A DNA stretch of 64,000 bases from Streptomyces sp. ISL-98 (GCF_018614055.1 NZ_JAGGPB010000001.1:383209-447208); one strand, 5' to 3'. Numbered from the stretch's first letter, positions 18,291 through 26,664 are shown. Made by a program: numbers and translations. Notes: generated by a model from the letters alone, not told the origin.

Positions 18291-20252
18291 GTGGATACGA
18301 CCCTTCAGGACCCTCTCGTCGGGCAGGTGCTCGACGGCCGCTACCGCATCGATGCGCGCATCGCCGTCGGCGGCATGGCCACGGTCTACCGGGCCGTCGA
18401 CACCCGGCTCGACCGGATTCTCGCCCTCAAGGTGATGCACCCGACCCTCGCCGCCGACGCCTCGTTCGTGGACCGGTTCATCCGGGAGGCCAAGTCGGTC
18501 GCCAGGCTCGCGCACCCGAATGTGGTCGGGGTGTTCGACCAGGGCACGGACGGTGCCTATGTGTACCTCGCGATGGAGTACGTCGCCGGGTGCACCCTGC
18601 GCGACGTACTGCGCGAGCGCGGCGCTCTGCAGCCCCGTGCCGCCCTCGACATCCTGGAGCCGGTACTGGCCGCGCTCGGGGCCGCTCACCGCGCCGGGTT
18701 CGTCCACCGGGACATGAAGCCCGAGAACGTCCTGATAGGGGACGACGGGCGGGTCAAGGTCGCCGACTTCGGGCTCGTACGGGCCGTGGACACGGTCACC
18801 AGTACCACCGGCTCCGTCCTCGGCACCGTCTCGTATCTCGCGCCCGAGCAGATAGAGCACGGCACCGCAGACACCCGGGCCGACGTCTACGCCTGCGGTG
18901 TCGTGCTGTACGAAATGCTCACCGGCAGCAAGCCGCACTCCGGCAGCACCCCTGCCCAGGTGCTCTACCAGCACCTCCACGAGGACGTGCCCGCCCCCTC
19001 CGCCGCCGTCCCCGGGCTGGCGGCCGAGCTGGACGAGCTGGTCGCCGCCGCCACCGCGCGCAACCCGGAGATCCGTCCGTACGACGCTGTGGCGCTCCTC
19101 TCGCAGGCCAGGGAGGCGCGCTCCGCGCTCAGCGACGAACAGCTCGACGTGGTGCCGCCGCAGGCCCAGCCGGAGGCCCAGCCGGAGGCCGAGGGACAGG
19201 GCAGGGCCGAGGACCGTACGAGCGTCATTCCCCGCGCCCTCGGGACGCCTGTGCCACTGCCCGCCGACGGCAACGGCGGCGAGCCTCTCAACCGCACCAG
19301 CAGGCTCCAGATGCCTCCGCCGGACGCGCCGCCGCAGCCAGCGCCGCGCGGGCGCACCGTGGTGCCCAGGCGCGGGGTGCTCGCGATCGTCACCGCGCTG
19401 CTGCTGGTCCTCGGCGTCGGCGCGGGCGTCTGGTACATCAACTCGGGGCAGTTCACCCGCGTGCCCTCCCTCCTCGGCCAGACGGAGAAGGAGGCCGGGA
19501 AGCGGCTGTCCGCGGCCGGGCTCGACATCAAGAAGGTCGAGCGGAAGTTCAGCGAGGCGTACGAGCGGGGCACCGTCATGGACAGCGCCCCGAAGTCCCG
19601 GGCCCGCATCCGCAACAACGGCTCCGTGACGCTGGTTGTGTCGCGCGGCCCGGAGATCGTGGAGGTCCCCGATGTCGAGCGGCTGCCGCTCGACAAGGCC
19701 AAGCGCGAGATCGAGAAGGCCGGTCTGGCCCCCGGCATCATCACCAAGGCGTTCAGCGAGGCCGTCCCGCAGGGCTCCGTCATCAGTACGGCCCCGGGCG
19801 CCGGCACCAAGCGGCAGCCGGACTCCGCGATCGCCATGGTCGTCAGCAAGGGCTCGCCCATCGAGGTGCCCGACGTGACCGGCGAGAGCGTGGAGGACGC
19901 CACCTCGGAGCTCGAAGACCTCGGATTCGACGTAAAGGTCGCGGCCGGGCGGGTCTCGTCCCAGGAGGAGGCCGGGTCCGTCGCGAAGCAGTCGGCCGCC
20001 GAGGGCGACCGGCTCGCCGAGGGCGACACCATCACGCTGACGGTGTCCAAGGGGCCGCGCATGATTCCCGTGCCCGATGTGGTCGGTGAGAACGTCGACG
20101 ACGCGACGATCGCGCTGGAGGACGCGGGCTTCGACGTCGACGTGGACCGCCCGTTCCTGTCCTTCAGCGACGAGATCGCGAGCCAGTCGGTCGAGGGCGG
20201 CGAAGGCGCTCCCGAGGGCAGCACGGTCACCATCAAGACGAAGGGTCTGTAA
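18291..20252 (+). CDS. PASTA-domain Ser/Thr protein kinase (PknB/PknL type)
   Basis: 653 aa from GTG 18291. No ribosome site precedes it and a TAGACT -10-like hexamer lies 8 nt upstream, so the mRNA may be leaderless; an in-frame GTG at 18261 is the alternative. Kinase domain: Gly loop AVGGMATVY (25-33), Lys47, HRDMKPEN (catalytic Asp141), DFG (159-161), APEQ (184-187). A Pro/Gln-rich linker leads to one span (about 362-383) and four extracellular PASTA repeats (about 388-653) that sense peptidoglycan or lipid II. The Rv2175c-like gene at 13470 and aroG at 23597 mirror the neighbourhood of mycobacterial PknL. Confidence 0.95.
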   Translation: MDTTLQDPLVGQVLDGRYRIDARIAVGGMATVYRAVDTRLDRILALKVMHPTLAADASFVDRFIREAKSVARLAHPNVVGVFDQGTDGAYVYLAMEYVAGCTLRDVLRERGALQPRAALDILEPVLAALGAAHRAGFVHRDMKPENVLIGDDGRVKVADFGLVRAVDTVTSTTGSVLGTVSYLAPEQIEHGTADTRADVYACGVVLYEMLTGSKPHSGSTPAQVLYQHLHEDVPAPSAAVPGLAAELDELVAAATARNPEIRPYDAVALLSQAREARSALSDEQLDVVPPQAQPEAQPEAEGQGRAEDRTSVIPRALGTPVPLPADGNGGEPLNRTSRLQMPPPDAPPQPAPRGRTVVPRRGVLAIVTALLLVLGVGAGVWYINSGQFTRVPSLLGQTEKEAGKRLSAAGLDIKKVERKFSEAYERGTVMDSAPKSRARIRNNGSVTLVVSRGPEIVEVPDVERLPLDKAKREIEKAGLAPGIITKAFSEAVPQGSVISTAPGAGTKRQPDSAIAMVVSKGSPIEVPDVTGESVEDATSELEDLGFDVKVAAGRVSSQEEAGSVAKQSAAEGDRLAEGDTITLTVSKGPRMIPVPDVVGENVDDATIALEDAGFDVDVDRPFLSFSDEIASQSVEGGEGAPEGSTVTIKTKGL

Positions 20253-20319
20253 GCCCGCCCCCACAGGACGCCCGGGGCCGGTCGGTGGCACCGTCCGGCC
20301 CTGGCATCCTGTGAGGACG

Positions 20320-21195
20320 ATGAGCAACGCACCTTTCCCCTCCCGAAACCCCGTCGGCGGCCATGTGCCCGTGGCCGGAGGCCTCGCCACGACCGGTCTC
20401 GCGTACGCCCGTGAGATCGGCGCCGAAACCGTGCAGGTCTTCGCCGCCAACCCGCGCGGCTGGGCGACGCCCACCGGAAATCCGGCCCAGGACGAGCTGT
20501 TCCGCGCGGCCTGCGCCGCCGAGCGGATCCCTGCGTACGTGCACGCGCCCTACCTGATCAACTTCGGCTCGCACACCGAGGCGACCGTGGAGAAGTCCGT
20601 GGAGTCGCTGCGGCACTCACTGCGCCGCGGCCGCGAGATCGGCGCGCTGGGCGTGGTGGTGCACACCGGCTCGGCGACCGGAGGCCGCCCGCGCTCCGAA
20701 GCGCTCGCACAGGTACGCACCCACCTGCTGCCGCTCCTCGACGAGCTGACCCACGACGACGACCCGTTCCTGCTGCTGGAATCGACGGCCGGCCAGGGCG
20801 CCTCCCTCTGCTCGCGCACCTGGGATTTCGGCCCGTACTTCGACGCGCTCGACGCCCACCCCAAGCTGGGCGTCTGCCTCGACACCTGCCACATCTACGC
20901 GGCCGGACACGACCTCGCGGGGCCCGGCGGGATGAAGCAGACCCTCGACCTCCTGGTGGACACGGTCGGCGAAGGCAGGCTGAAGCTGATCCACGCCAAT
21001 GACTCCAAGGACGTCGTCGGCGCCCACAAGGACCGCCACGAGAACATCGGCTCCGGCCACATCGGCGAGGAGCCGTTCCGCGAACTGTTCTCGCATCCGG
21101 CGACCGAGGGCGTACCGCTGACGATCGAGACGCCGGGCGGCAAAGAGGGACATGCGGCCGATGTGGCACGGCTCAAGGAGCTGCGCGACTTCTGA
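20320..21195 (+). CDS. Endonuclease IV-like TIM-barrel protein
   Basis: 291 aa from ATG 20320 (GAGGACG upstream), 67 bp after the kinase. It belongs to the AP endonuclease 2/Nfo family, which cuts DNA at abasic sites using a trinuclear zinc centre. Candidate ligand motifs appear in the right order: YVHAPYLIN, VVHTGSA, LLESTAGQG, VCLDTCHIYAAGHD, LIHANDSK, HENIGSGHIG and TIETPGG. Length matches Nfo (about 285). A role in base-excision repair is inferred from the family; other members act as sugar isomerases, but the DTCH and HxNxSG motifs favour a nuclease. Confidence 0.88.
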   Translation: MSNAPFPSRNPVGGHVPVAGGLATTGLAYAREIGAETVQVFAANPRGWATPTGNPAQDELFRAACAAERIPAYVHAPYLINFGSHTEATVEKSVESLRHSLRRGREIGALGVVVHTGSATGGRPRSEALAQVRTHLLPLLDELTHDDDPFLLLESTAGQGASLCSRTWDFGPYFDALDAHPKLGVCLDTCHIYAAGHDLAGPGGMKQTLDLLVDTVGEGRLKLIHANDSKDVVGAHKDRHENIGSGHIGEEPFRELFSHPATEGVPLTIETPGGKEGHAADVARLKELRDF

Positions 21196-21210
21196 CCTGA
21201 TCCAAAGCCA

Positions 21211-21239
21211 TTGAGGAATACCCCTGGGGGGTATACGGT
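21211..21239 (+). promoter_or_regulatory. CsoR-type copper operator embedded in a promoter
   Basis: ATACCCC-TGG-GGGGTAT (21218-21234) is a perfect inverted repeat of the kind bound by the Cu(I) repressor CsoR. It lies between a -35-like TTGAGG (21211-21216) and a -10-like TACGGT (21234-21239, 17-bp spacing). Binding would block RNA polymerase, giving copper-induced expression of the downstream His-rich membrane protein. No csoR gene is in the window. Confidence 0.75.
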
Positions 21240-21284
21240 GTCTGCTGTCGGCAGGAACCGCTATCTGGCATGGGGAGCCACGCG

Positions 21285-21854
21285 ATGGACCACGAAACAC
21301 ACACGCACGCCACGCACCACGAGGACCAGGAGGACCACGAGCACCTCGCGCATGAGGAGCACGCGGGTCACGAGGGGCACGGATCAGCCCATCACGGCAG
21401 CCACGGAAGCCACGGCAAGGTCAGCTGGCGCATGGCCGCCCAGGCCACGCTCCACTGCCTCACCGGCTGCGCCATCGGCGAGGTCCTGGGCATGGTGATC
21501 GGCACCGCGCTCGGCTGGGGCAACATGGAGACGATGATCCTGGCGATCATCCTGGCCTTCTTCTTCGGTTACGCCCTGACCCTGCGCGGCATCCTCAAGG
21601 CCGGCGTCGGCTTCAGGACAGCGATCCGGGTGGCCCTCGCCGCCGACACGCTCTCCATCGCCGTGATGGAGCTGATCGACAACGGCGTGCTCGCCCTGTG
21701 GCCGGGCGCGATGGACGCGCACCTGTCCGACGCGATGTTCTGGGGCGTACTCACCTTCGCCCTCGCGGCCGCCTTCGTGATCACCACTCCGGTGAACAAG
21801 TGGATGATCGGCCGCGGCAAGGGCCACGCGGTGGTCCACCAGTACCACCACTGA
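21285..21854 (+). CDS. His-rich DUF4396 membrane protein, probably copper-responsive
   Basis: 189 aa from ATG 21285, preceded by GGGGAG at good spacing; ATG 21270 is a less likely alternative. The first 45 residues contain 15 histidines and many acids, a metal-binding segment. Four or so membrane spans follow (LGMVIGTALGWG, METMILAIILAFFFGYAL, ALAADTLSIAVMELIDNGVLAL, FWGVLTFALAAAFVITTPV) with an LHCLTGC motif (Cys58, Cys62) at the first span and a HQYHH tail. DUF4396 has no established function. The CsoR-type operator in its promoter suggests copper handling. This is inference from context and composition. Confidence 0.85.
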   Translation: MDHETHTHATHHEDQEDHEHLAHEEHAGHEGHGSAHHGSHGSHGKVSWRMAAQATLHCLTGCAIGEVLGMVIGTALGWGNMETMILAIILAFFFGYALTLRGILKAGVGFRTAIRVALAADTLSIAVMELIDNGVLALWPGAMDAHLSDAMFWGVLTFALAAAFVITTPVNKWMIGRGKGHAVVHQYHH

Positions 21855-21880
21855 TCCGGCCGCACCGTAAGGCGGCGCTA

Positions 21881-22510
21881 GAGCTCCGGGCCGTCCCCCG
21901 GCTCCTCCTGATAGGAGTAGCGCTGCTCACGCCAGGGGTCGCCGACGTTGTGATAGCCGCGCTCCTCCCAGAAGCCGCGGCGGTCCGCCGTCATGTACTC
22001 GACGCCGCGGACCCACTTGGGCCCCTTCCAGGCGTACAGATGCGGCACGACCAGGCGCACCGGGAAACCGTGCTCGGCGGTGAGCAGCTCGCCACCTTTG
22101 TGCGTGGCGAAAACCGTACGTTCCGAGGTGAAGTCCGCCAGCCGAAGATTCGCGCTGAAGCCGTATTCGGCCCAGACCATGACGTGGGTGACGTTGGGCG
22201 CGGGCGGCGCGAGTTCGACGAGAGTACGGGCGAGCACCCCACCCCATTCGGCCCCAAGCATGCTGAACTTTGTGACGCAGTGCAGATCGGCCACGACCGT
22301 GGAGAACGGCAGGGCCGAAAACTCCTCGTGATTCCAGCAGCGCTTTTCACCGTCGGCCGTCGCGCCGAAAATCCTGAACTCCCAGCGGTCCGGCTTGAAC
22401 TTGGGCACAGGGCCATAGTGGGTAACCGGCCAGCCGCGCTGGAGACGCTGCCCCGGCGGAAGCTCGGGCTGCTCTGATTCGCGACGTTCCCGGCTTTCCG
22501 GCTGACCCAT
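21881..22510 (-). CDS. Sulfite-oxidase-like molybdopterin oxidoreductase
   Basis: 210 aa (stop near 21878-21880) from ATG 22510. The oxidoreductase molybdopterin-binding domain is recognisable: YGPVPKFKPDRWEFRIFG, the Mo-ligand Cys78 in DLHCVTKFSMLGAEWGGVL, VMVWAEYGFSANL, and HGFPVRLVVPHLYAWKGPKWVRGVEYM. It is a compact, single-domain YedY/MsrP-like protein without a twin-arginine signal, so it is likely cytoplasmic. The substrate is unknown. It converges with the DUF4396 gene and is divergent from bfr. Confidence 0.9.
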
Positions 22511-22665
22511 GACTCCATGGTGACAGACGGCGAAGGGTGGTCATGACCAGGTCTGACTCTATTCGGGGCAACTCCTAATAAGCCTGCACTTACTGGACGC
22601 CCCCCACCCACGGTGCAAAGATGCGCGAAACCTGCCCAGTTCCACGCCTGGAAGGAGCCTCTGCG

Positions 22666-23145
22666 ATGCAGGGCGACCCCGAGGTCCTCGAATTTCTCAA
22701 CGAGCAGCTGACCGCCGAGCTGACTGCCATCAACCAGTACTTCCTGCACGCCAAAATGCAGGACAACTTCGGCTGGACGAAGCTCGCGAAATACACCCGG
22801 GCCGAGTCCTTCGACGAGATGCGGCACGCGGAGACACTGACCGACCGGATCCTCTTCCTGGAAGGCCTGCCGAACTATCAGCGTCTCTTCCACGTACGAG
22901 TCGGCCAGACCGTCACCGAGATGTTCAAGGCCGACCGGGAGGTCGAGGTCGAGGCGATCGACCGCCTCAAGCGCGGCATCGACGTCATGCGGAACAAGGG
23001 CGACATCACGTCGGCCAACATCTTCGAGGACATCCTCAAGGACGAGGAGCACCACATCGACTATCTCGACACCCAGCTGGAGCTGGTCGAGAAGCTCGGT
23101 GAGTCGCTCTACATCGCCCAGCTGATCGAGCAGCCGAGCAGCTGA
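22666..23145 (+). CDS. bfr: Bacterioferritin
   Basis: 159 aa from ATG 22666 (GAAGGAG 8 nt upstream). It stores iron in 24-mers with heme b at the dimer interface. The di-iron ligands are visible: Glu18 in TAELTAINQYF, Glu51 and His54 in SFDEMRHAE, and the later Glu and EEHHIDYL helix. Met52 is the usual heme ligand. The convergent neighbour is the bacterioferritin-associated ferredoxin, which releases the iron. No iron box was seen in the 155-bp upstream region, which contains only a small TGGTCATGACCA palindrome (22538-22549). Confidence 0.96.
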   Translation: MQGDPEVLEFLNEQLTAELTAINQYFLHAKMQDNFGWTKLAKYTRAESFDEMRHAETLTDRILFLEGLPNYQRLFHVRVGQTVTEMFKADREVEVEAIDRLKRGIDVMRNKGDITSANIFEDILKDEEHHIDYLDTQLELVEKLGESLYIAQLIEQPSS

Positions 23146-23177
23146 TCAAGCAAGCAGCCGGGTCGCCGGTCAGCCGG

Positions 23178-23438
23178 TCAGGCAGCTTCGGACAGGGTGG
23201 TCCCGGCCATCGGTGACTCGGCCGGAGCGTTCTCGGACATCGCCGACTCGCTCTGTTCGATCAGCGCGCGGCGCGGGCACGCACCGCGCCCGAGCAGCCC
23301 CTGGATCGTGCGTACGCACGAGCCGCAGTCCGTCCCCGCCTTGCTGACGGACGCTATCTGGCGGGGCGTGCAGGCACCGGCGTCCGCATGCTCCTTGATC
23401 TGCTTGTCGGTCACGCCGAAGCAGGAGCAGACGAACAT
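23178..23438 (-). CDS. bfd: Bacterioferritin-associated [2Fe-2S] ferredoxin
   Basis: 86 aa. ATG 23438 is preceded by AGGAGG with 8-nt spacing; a GTG 9 nt upstream is too close to that site. Cys4-x-Cys6 (VCSCFGVTD) and Cys38-x2-Cys41 (TDCGSCV) bind the [2Fe-2S] cluster as in Bfd, which reduces bacterioferritin heme to release stored iron. The C-terminal 30 residues are an extra Ser/Ala/Glu-rich tail. A palindromic iron box lies about 40 bp upstream, so expression should rise under iron starvation. Confidence 0.93.
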   Translation of the reverse strand: MFVCSCFGVTDKQIKEHADAGACTPRQIASVSKAGTDCGSCVRTIQGLLGRGACPRRALIEQSESAMSENAPAESPMAGTTLSEAA

Positions 23439-23476
23439 GCGGTACACCTCCTGACAGGGGCCGAGGGTGGATTCTC

Positions 23477-23499
23477 GGTAAGGTCAACCTAACCTTACC
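23477..23499. promoter_or_regulatory. Iron box (DmdR/IdeR-type) upstream of bfd
   Basis: GGTAAGGT-CAACCTA-ACCTTACC is a perfect 8+8 inverted repeat. The central 19 bp (23479-23497) match the consensus TTAGGTTAGSCTAACCTAA at 14-15 positions. It lies 39-61 bp upstream of the bfd start on the minus strand. Confidence 0.85.
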
Positions 23500-23535
23500 C
23501 GCCACTTCCCGCTCGCAAAAGCCCCGGGTACGACC

Positions 23536-23569
23536 GTGGGGCGCGGATCACATTCGATCCGCGCCCCAC
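23536..23569 (-). terminator. Terminator after aroG
   Basis: Perfect 14-bp stem GTGGGGCGCGGATC / GATCCGCGCCCCAC with a 6-nt loop, 28 bp past the DAHP synthase stop on the minus strand. It also separates that gene from the bfd iron-box promoter. Confidence 0.85.
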
Positions 23570-23596
23570 AGTCATTTCCTGCCGTATTGGTGATCT

Positions 23597-24949
23597 TTAC
23601 TGGTCGCGGTACATCTCGGCGACCAGGAACGCCAGGTCCAGCGACTGGCTCCGGTTGAGCCGCGGGTCGCAGGCCGTCTCGTAGCGCTGGTGCAGGTCGT
23701 CGACGAAGATCTCGTCGCCGCCGCCCACGCACTCCGTGACGTCGTCACCGGTCAGCTCGACGTGGATGCCGCCCGGGTGCGTGCCCAGGCCCTTGTGCAC
23801 CTCGAAGAAGCCCTTGACCTCGTCCAGTACGTCGTCGAAGCGACGCGTCTTGTGGCCGGAGGCCGCCTCGAAGGTGTTGCCGTGCATCGGGTCGGTCACC
23901 CACACCACGGTGGAGCCGGACGCGGAGACCTTCTCGACGAGCTCGGGGAGCTTGTCCCGGACCTTGTCGGCGCCCATGCGGACGACAAACGTCAGCCGGC
24001 CGGGCTCGCGGTCCGGGTCGAGCTTGTCGATGTACTGCAGGGCCTCGTCGACCGTGGTCGTGGGGCCGAGCTTCACACCGATCGGGTTGCGGATCTTCGA
24101 GGCGAACTCGATGTGCGCGCCGTCGAGCTGACGGGTGCGCTCACCGACCCAGAGCATGTGGCCCGACACGTCGTACAGGTGGCCCGTACGCGAGTCGACC
24201 CGGGTCAGGGCGGTCTCGTAGTCCATGAGCAGCGCCTCGTGGGAGGCGTAGAACTCGACCGTGCGGAACTCCGCGGGGTCGGTCCCCGCTGCCTTCATGA
24301 AGTTCAGCGCGTTGTCGATCTCGCGGGCGAGCTGCTCGTAACGCTGCCCGGACGGGGACGACTTCACGAAGTCCTGGTTCCAGGCATGCACCTGGCGCAG
24401 GTCGGCGTAACCGCCGGTGGTGAAGGCGCGGACCAGGTTCAGCGTCGACGCGGACGCGTTGTACATCCGCTTCAGGCGCTCGGGGTCCGGGATCCGGGAC
24501 GCCTCGTTGAACTCGAAGCCGTTGACGGAGTCGCCGCGGTAGGTCGGCAGGGTCACGCCGTCGCGGGTCTCGGTCGGCTTGGAGCGCGGCTTGGAGTACT
24601 GACCGGCGATCCGGCCCACCTTGACGACGGGCACGGAGGCGGCGTACGTCAGTACCGCGCCCATCTGGAGGAGCGTCTTGAGCTTGTTACGGATGTGGTC
24701 GGCGGATACGGCGTCGAAGGCCTCGGCGCAGTCGCCGCCCTGCAGCAGGAACGCCTCGCCCTTGGCGACGGCTCCCAGTCGGGCGCGCAGCTGGTCGCAC
24801 TCGCCCGCGAAGACGAGCGGCGGATACGACTCGAGGTCCGCGATCACATCGCGCAGAGCCTCGGCATCGGGGTACTCAGGCTGCTGCGCCGCGGGAAGGT
24901 CTCGCCAGGTGTTGCCACCGTTAAGGGTGGTCTTAGCGTTCACGGTCAC
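23597..24949 (-). CDS. aroG: Class II 3-deoxy-7-phosphoheptulonate (DAHP) synthase
   Basis: 450 aa from GTG 24949 (a second GTG two codons in is possible). It catalyses the first shikimate step, from PEP and erythrose-4-phosphate. The plant/actinobacterial class II signature is unmistakable: NTWRDLPAAQQPEYPD, PPLVFAGE, FLLQGGDCAEAF (metal Cys), GRIAGQYSKPRS, YRGDSVNGFEF, VWVTDPMHGNTFEA, THPGGIHVELTGDDVTECVGG and CDPRLNRSQSLDLAFLVAE. With trpEG and trpD in the same window it feeds aromatic amino-acid synthesis. Neighbourhood with a PASTA kinase resembles Rv2178c. Confidence 0.96.
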   Translation of the reverse strand: MTVNAKTTLNGGNTWRDLPAAQQPEYPDAEALRDVIADLESYPPLVFAGECDQLRARLGAVAKGEAFLLQGGDCAEAFDAVSADHIRNKLKTLLQMGAVLTYAASVPVVKVGRIAGQYSKPRSKPTETRDGVTLPTYRGDSVNGFEFNEASRIPDPERLKRMYNASASTLNLVRAFTTGGYADLRQVHAWNQDFVKSSPSGQRYEQLAREIDNALNFMKAAGTDPAEFRTVEFYASHEALLMDYETALTRVDSRTGHLYDVSGHMLWVGERTRQLDGAHIEFASKIRNPIGVKLGPTTTVDEALQYIDKLDPDREPGRLTFVVRMGADKVRDKLPELVEKVSASGSTVVWVTDPMHGNTFEAASGHKTRRFDDVLDEVKGFFEVHKGLGTHPGGIHVELTGDDVTECVGGGDEIFVDDLHQRYETACDPRLNRSQSLDLAFLVAEMYRDQ

Positions 24950-24967
24950 CCCACCAACATTACGGGG

Positions 24968-25894
24968 TCAGGCCGGTAGTCCATCCCCTGGCTCAACCAG
25001 TGAGACAGTCCTGTTCCGCGCACCCGCGCTCGGCGCCGCCAGCGCCAGCCCGCGATGGGCGCGGCGCAGCATGGTGCGGGCCATGAAGGGATGCACCCGC
25101 TCGACCGCTCCCCAGTAGAGCCGCCCGCGCAGGCTGCCGGTCTTCACGACCGTACTGAGGACGATGTGGCCGGCCTCCTCGTCGACGAGGATCGAGGCCC
25201 GGGCCCGCAGGCCCGCCGTGTCCACCCTGAGCAGCAACTCGCCGCCCTCCTGCGCGATTACGGGAAAGGAATCGCGCAGGATTCCCGTCCAGGCGCGCGG
25301 ATCGCGCGGCATGCCCGGCAGCAGGTCCATCTGCCAGGCGTCCCGGAAATCGGGCCGCTCCAGTGCGGTACGGATCAGCCGGGCGGTGGCCGGGATCTCG
25401 ACCGCGACCGGCTTGTCCCAGTCGAGCCGGTTGAGCAGTGCGACCCGGGGCGACCAGCGGACGGGGCGTGCGACTGTGCCGGTTGCCGCCCGCTCGATGT
25501 TGTCGAAGAGCTCCTCGATCACGGTGCCGTGCACGGCTCGTACCGCCGTCAGCCAGGCGATTCTGGCCACGCCGCGCTGGTCCTGTTCCAGCACGTGGCG
25601 CACGACGCACCGGTCCTCCCCCACGGGCTCGACGGTCAGCTCGTGGAAGCCGTTGTCCGGCGGTGAGAACGCGAAGCGGATACGTCGCCCCGGTTCGTAG
25701 GCCACGACCGTGTAGCGCACCGGGCCGTGGCCTCCGTCGGCGCCGACGCCGAGCGGCCGGTCGAGGCGTATCGGGGCCCAGGCGGGGGCCGGAAAGACGG
25801 GGTCGTCGTCGCTGGAGAGCCGGTCGACGAGGGCCCCGACCACCTGGGCGGAAGCCTGGACATGACGTTCGTGGACGTTGCGGACCTTGGTCAT
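24968..25894 (-). CDS. SRPBCC-like / DUF2867 domain protein
   Basis: 308 aa from ATG 25894 (GGAGG 6 nt upstream). The N-terminal part (VHERHVQASAQVVGALVDRLSS... YTVVAYEPGRRIRFAFSPPDNGFHELTVEPV) looks like a START/SRPBCC fold. The C-terminal half ends in a segment typical of DUF2867 (GRLYWGAVERVHPFMARTMLRRA). Function is unknown. It is divergent from a TetR gene across a 45-bp gap with two operator-like palindromes, so it is very likely the target of that regulator. Confidence 0.75.
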   Translation of the reverse strand: MTKVRNVHERHVQASAQVVGALVDRLSSDDDPVFPAPAWAPIRLDRPLGVGADGGHGPVRYTVVAYEPGRRIRFAFSPPDNGFHELTVEPVGEDRCVVRHVLEQDQRGVARIAWLTAVRAVHGTVIEELFDNIERAATGTVARPVRWSPRVALLNRLDWDKPVAVEIPATARLIRTALERPDFRDAWQMDLLPGMPRDPRAWTGILRDSFPVIAQEGGELLLRVDTAGLRARASILVDEEAGHIVLSTVVKTGSLRGRLYWGAVERVHPFMARTMLRRAHRGLALAAPSAGARNRTVSLVEPGDGLPA

Positions 25895-25904
25895 CACGTG
25901 CCTC

Positions 25905-25943
25905 CATACGCTGGCGTATGGTCTACCATACGGTACCGTATGG
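25905..25943. promoter_or_regulatory. Twin TetR-type operators between DUF2867 and TetR genes
   Basis: Site 1 is CATACG-CTGG-CGTATG (25905-25920); site 2 is the perfect 18-bp palindrome CCATACGGTACCGTATGG (25926-25943). Both share ATACG/CGTAT half-sites. Their centres are 22 bp apart, about two helical turns, which suits cooperative binding on one DNA face. Site 2 covers the TetR start codon. Confidence 0.85.
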
Positions 25944-26545
25944 CCATGGTGCAACGGCAGGAGAAAGCACAGGAGAAGAAGCGGCGGCTGACCGCGCAGG
26001 ACTGGGCCGATGCGGCCCTGGCCGCCATGCGCGAGGGCGGTCTCGCGGCGGTCGCCGTCGAGCCGCTCGCCACCCGGCTCTCCACCACCAAGGGCAGCTT
26101 CTACTGGCACTTCTCGGGCCGCGACGCCCTCGTCGAGGCCGCGCTCGTCCGCTGGGCGGAGACCGAGACCGAGGCGGCCATCACCGAGCTCGAAGCCGAG
26201 CCCGACCCGGAGAAGCGGCTGCGGTGGCTCTTCACGGAGGCCGTCGGGTCGGCCGCGAGCGACCCGCTGGAGGTGTCGCTGCTCGCGACGGCGGACGACC
26301 CGCGGGTGGCAGCGGCGCTGCGCCGGGTGACCGACCGGCGGGTCGCGTACGTGTCACGGCTCTTCGCGGAGCTGGGTTTCCCCGAGGCGGAGGCACGGCG
26401 CAAGGGGCTGCTCGCGTACAGCGTCTACCTGGGGCACACCCAGCTGATGCATGCCGTCCCCTCGGCGCTCCCGGTGGGAGCCGAGCTGACCGGCTATCTG
26501 GAATCCGCGCTCGATTCGCTGCTGCTGCGTCCCGAGATCGGGTAG
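25940..26545 (+). CDS. TetR family transcriptional regulator
   Basis: 201 aa from ATG 25940; ATG 25946 is an equally good alternative and neither has a ribosome site, so the mRNA may be leaderless. The HTH is canonical (ALAAMREGGLAAVAVEPLATRLSTTKGSFYWHFSGRDALVEAAL). The C-terminal domain carries LGFPEAEARRKGLLAYSVYLGHTQL, as in TetR_C_13-like members. The start codon lies inside one of two palindromes, so the protein probably represses both itself and the divergent DUF2867 gene. Confidence 0.92.
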   Translation: MAMVQRQEKAQEKKRRLTAQDWADAALAAMREGGLAAVAVEPLATRLSTTKGSFYWHFSGRDALVEAALVRWAETETEAAITELEAEPDPEKRLRWLFTEAVGSAASDPLEVSLLATADDPRVAAALRRVTDRRVAYVSRLFAELGFPEAEARRKGLLAYSVYLGHTQLMHAVPSALPVGAELTGYLESALDSLLLRPEIG

Positions 26546-26555
26546 GGTGCCGGAC

Positions 26556-26612
26556 ATGTTCACGCAGACGACCCAGAACTGGTGGTGGCCCGCTCTTCCG
26601 GCGGCCCACTGA
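26556..26612 (+). CDS. trpL: trp leader peptide
   Basis: 18 codons starting 10 nt after the TetR stop: MFTQTTQNWWWPALPAAH. Three consecutive Trp codons (26580-26588) sense charged tRNA-Trp. The peptide is followed by a terminator hairpin and then the anthranilate synthase gene, the classic attenuation layout. GGTAGGGTGCC before the ATG provides a weak ribosome site and TAGGGT could serve as a -10 hexamer. Confidence 0.92.
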   Translation: MFTQTTQNWWWPALPAAH

Positions 26613-26664
26613 CTGCGCGTACACCGATACCGCGAAGGCCGCCCCGAGGGGCGGCCTTTGGTGT
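26600..26664 (+). terminator. trp attenuator (terminator/antiterminator)
   Basis: The terminator stem AAGGCCGCCCC / GGGGCGGCCTT (26635-26645 with 26648-26658) is followed by TTTGGTGTTT. An alternative pairing of GGCGGCC (26600-26606, end of the leader peptide) with GGCCGCC (26637-26643) would break that stem. Ribosome stalling at the WWW codons should favour the antiterminator. Confidence 0.85.

Noticed and set aside
22555..22665. Iron box upstream of bfr
   Set aside because: TAATAAGCCTGCACTTA has some symmetry, but it does not match the TTAGGTTAGSCTAACCTAA consensus well.
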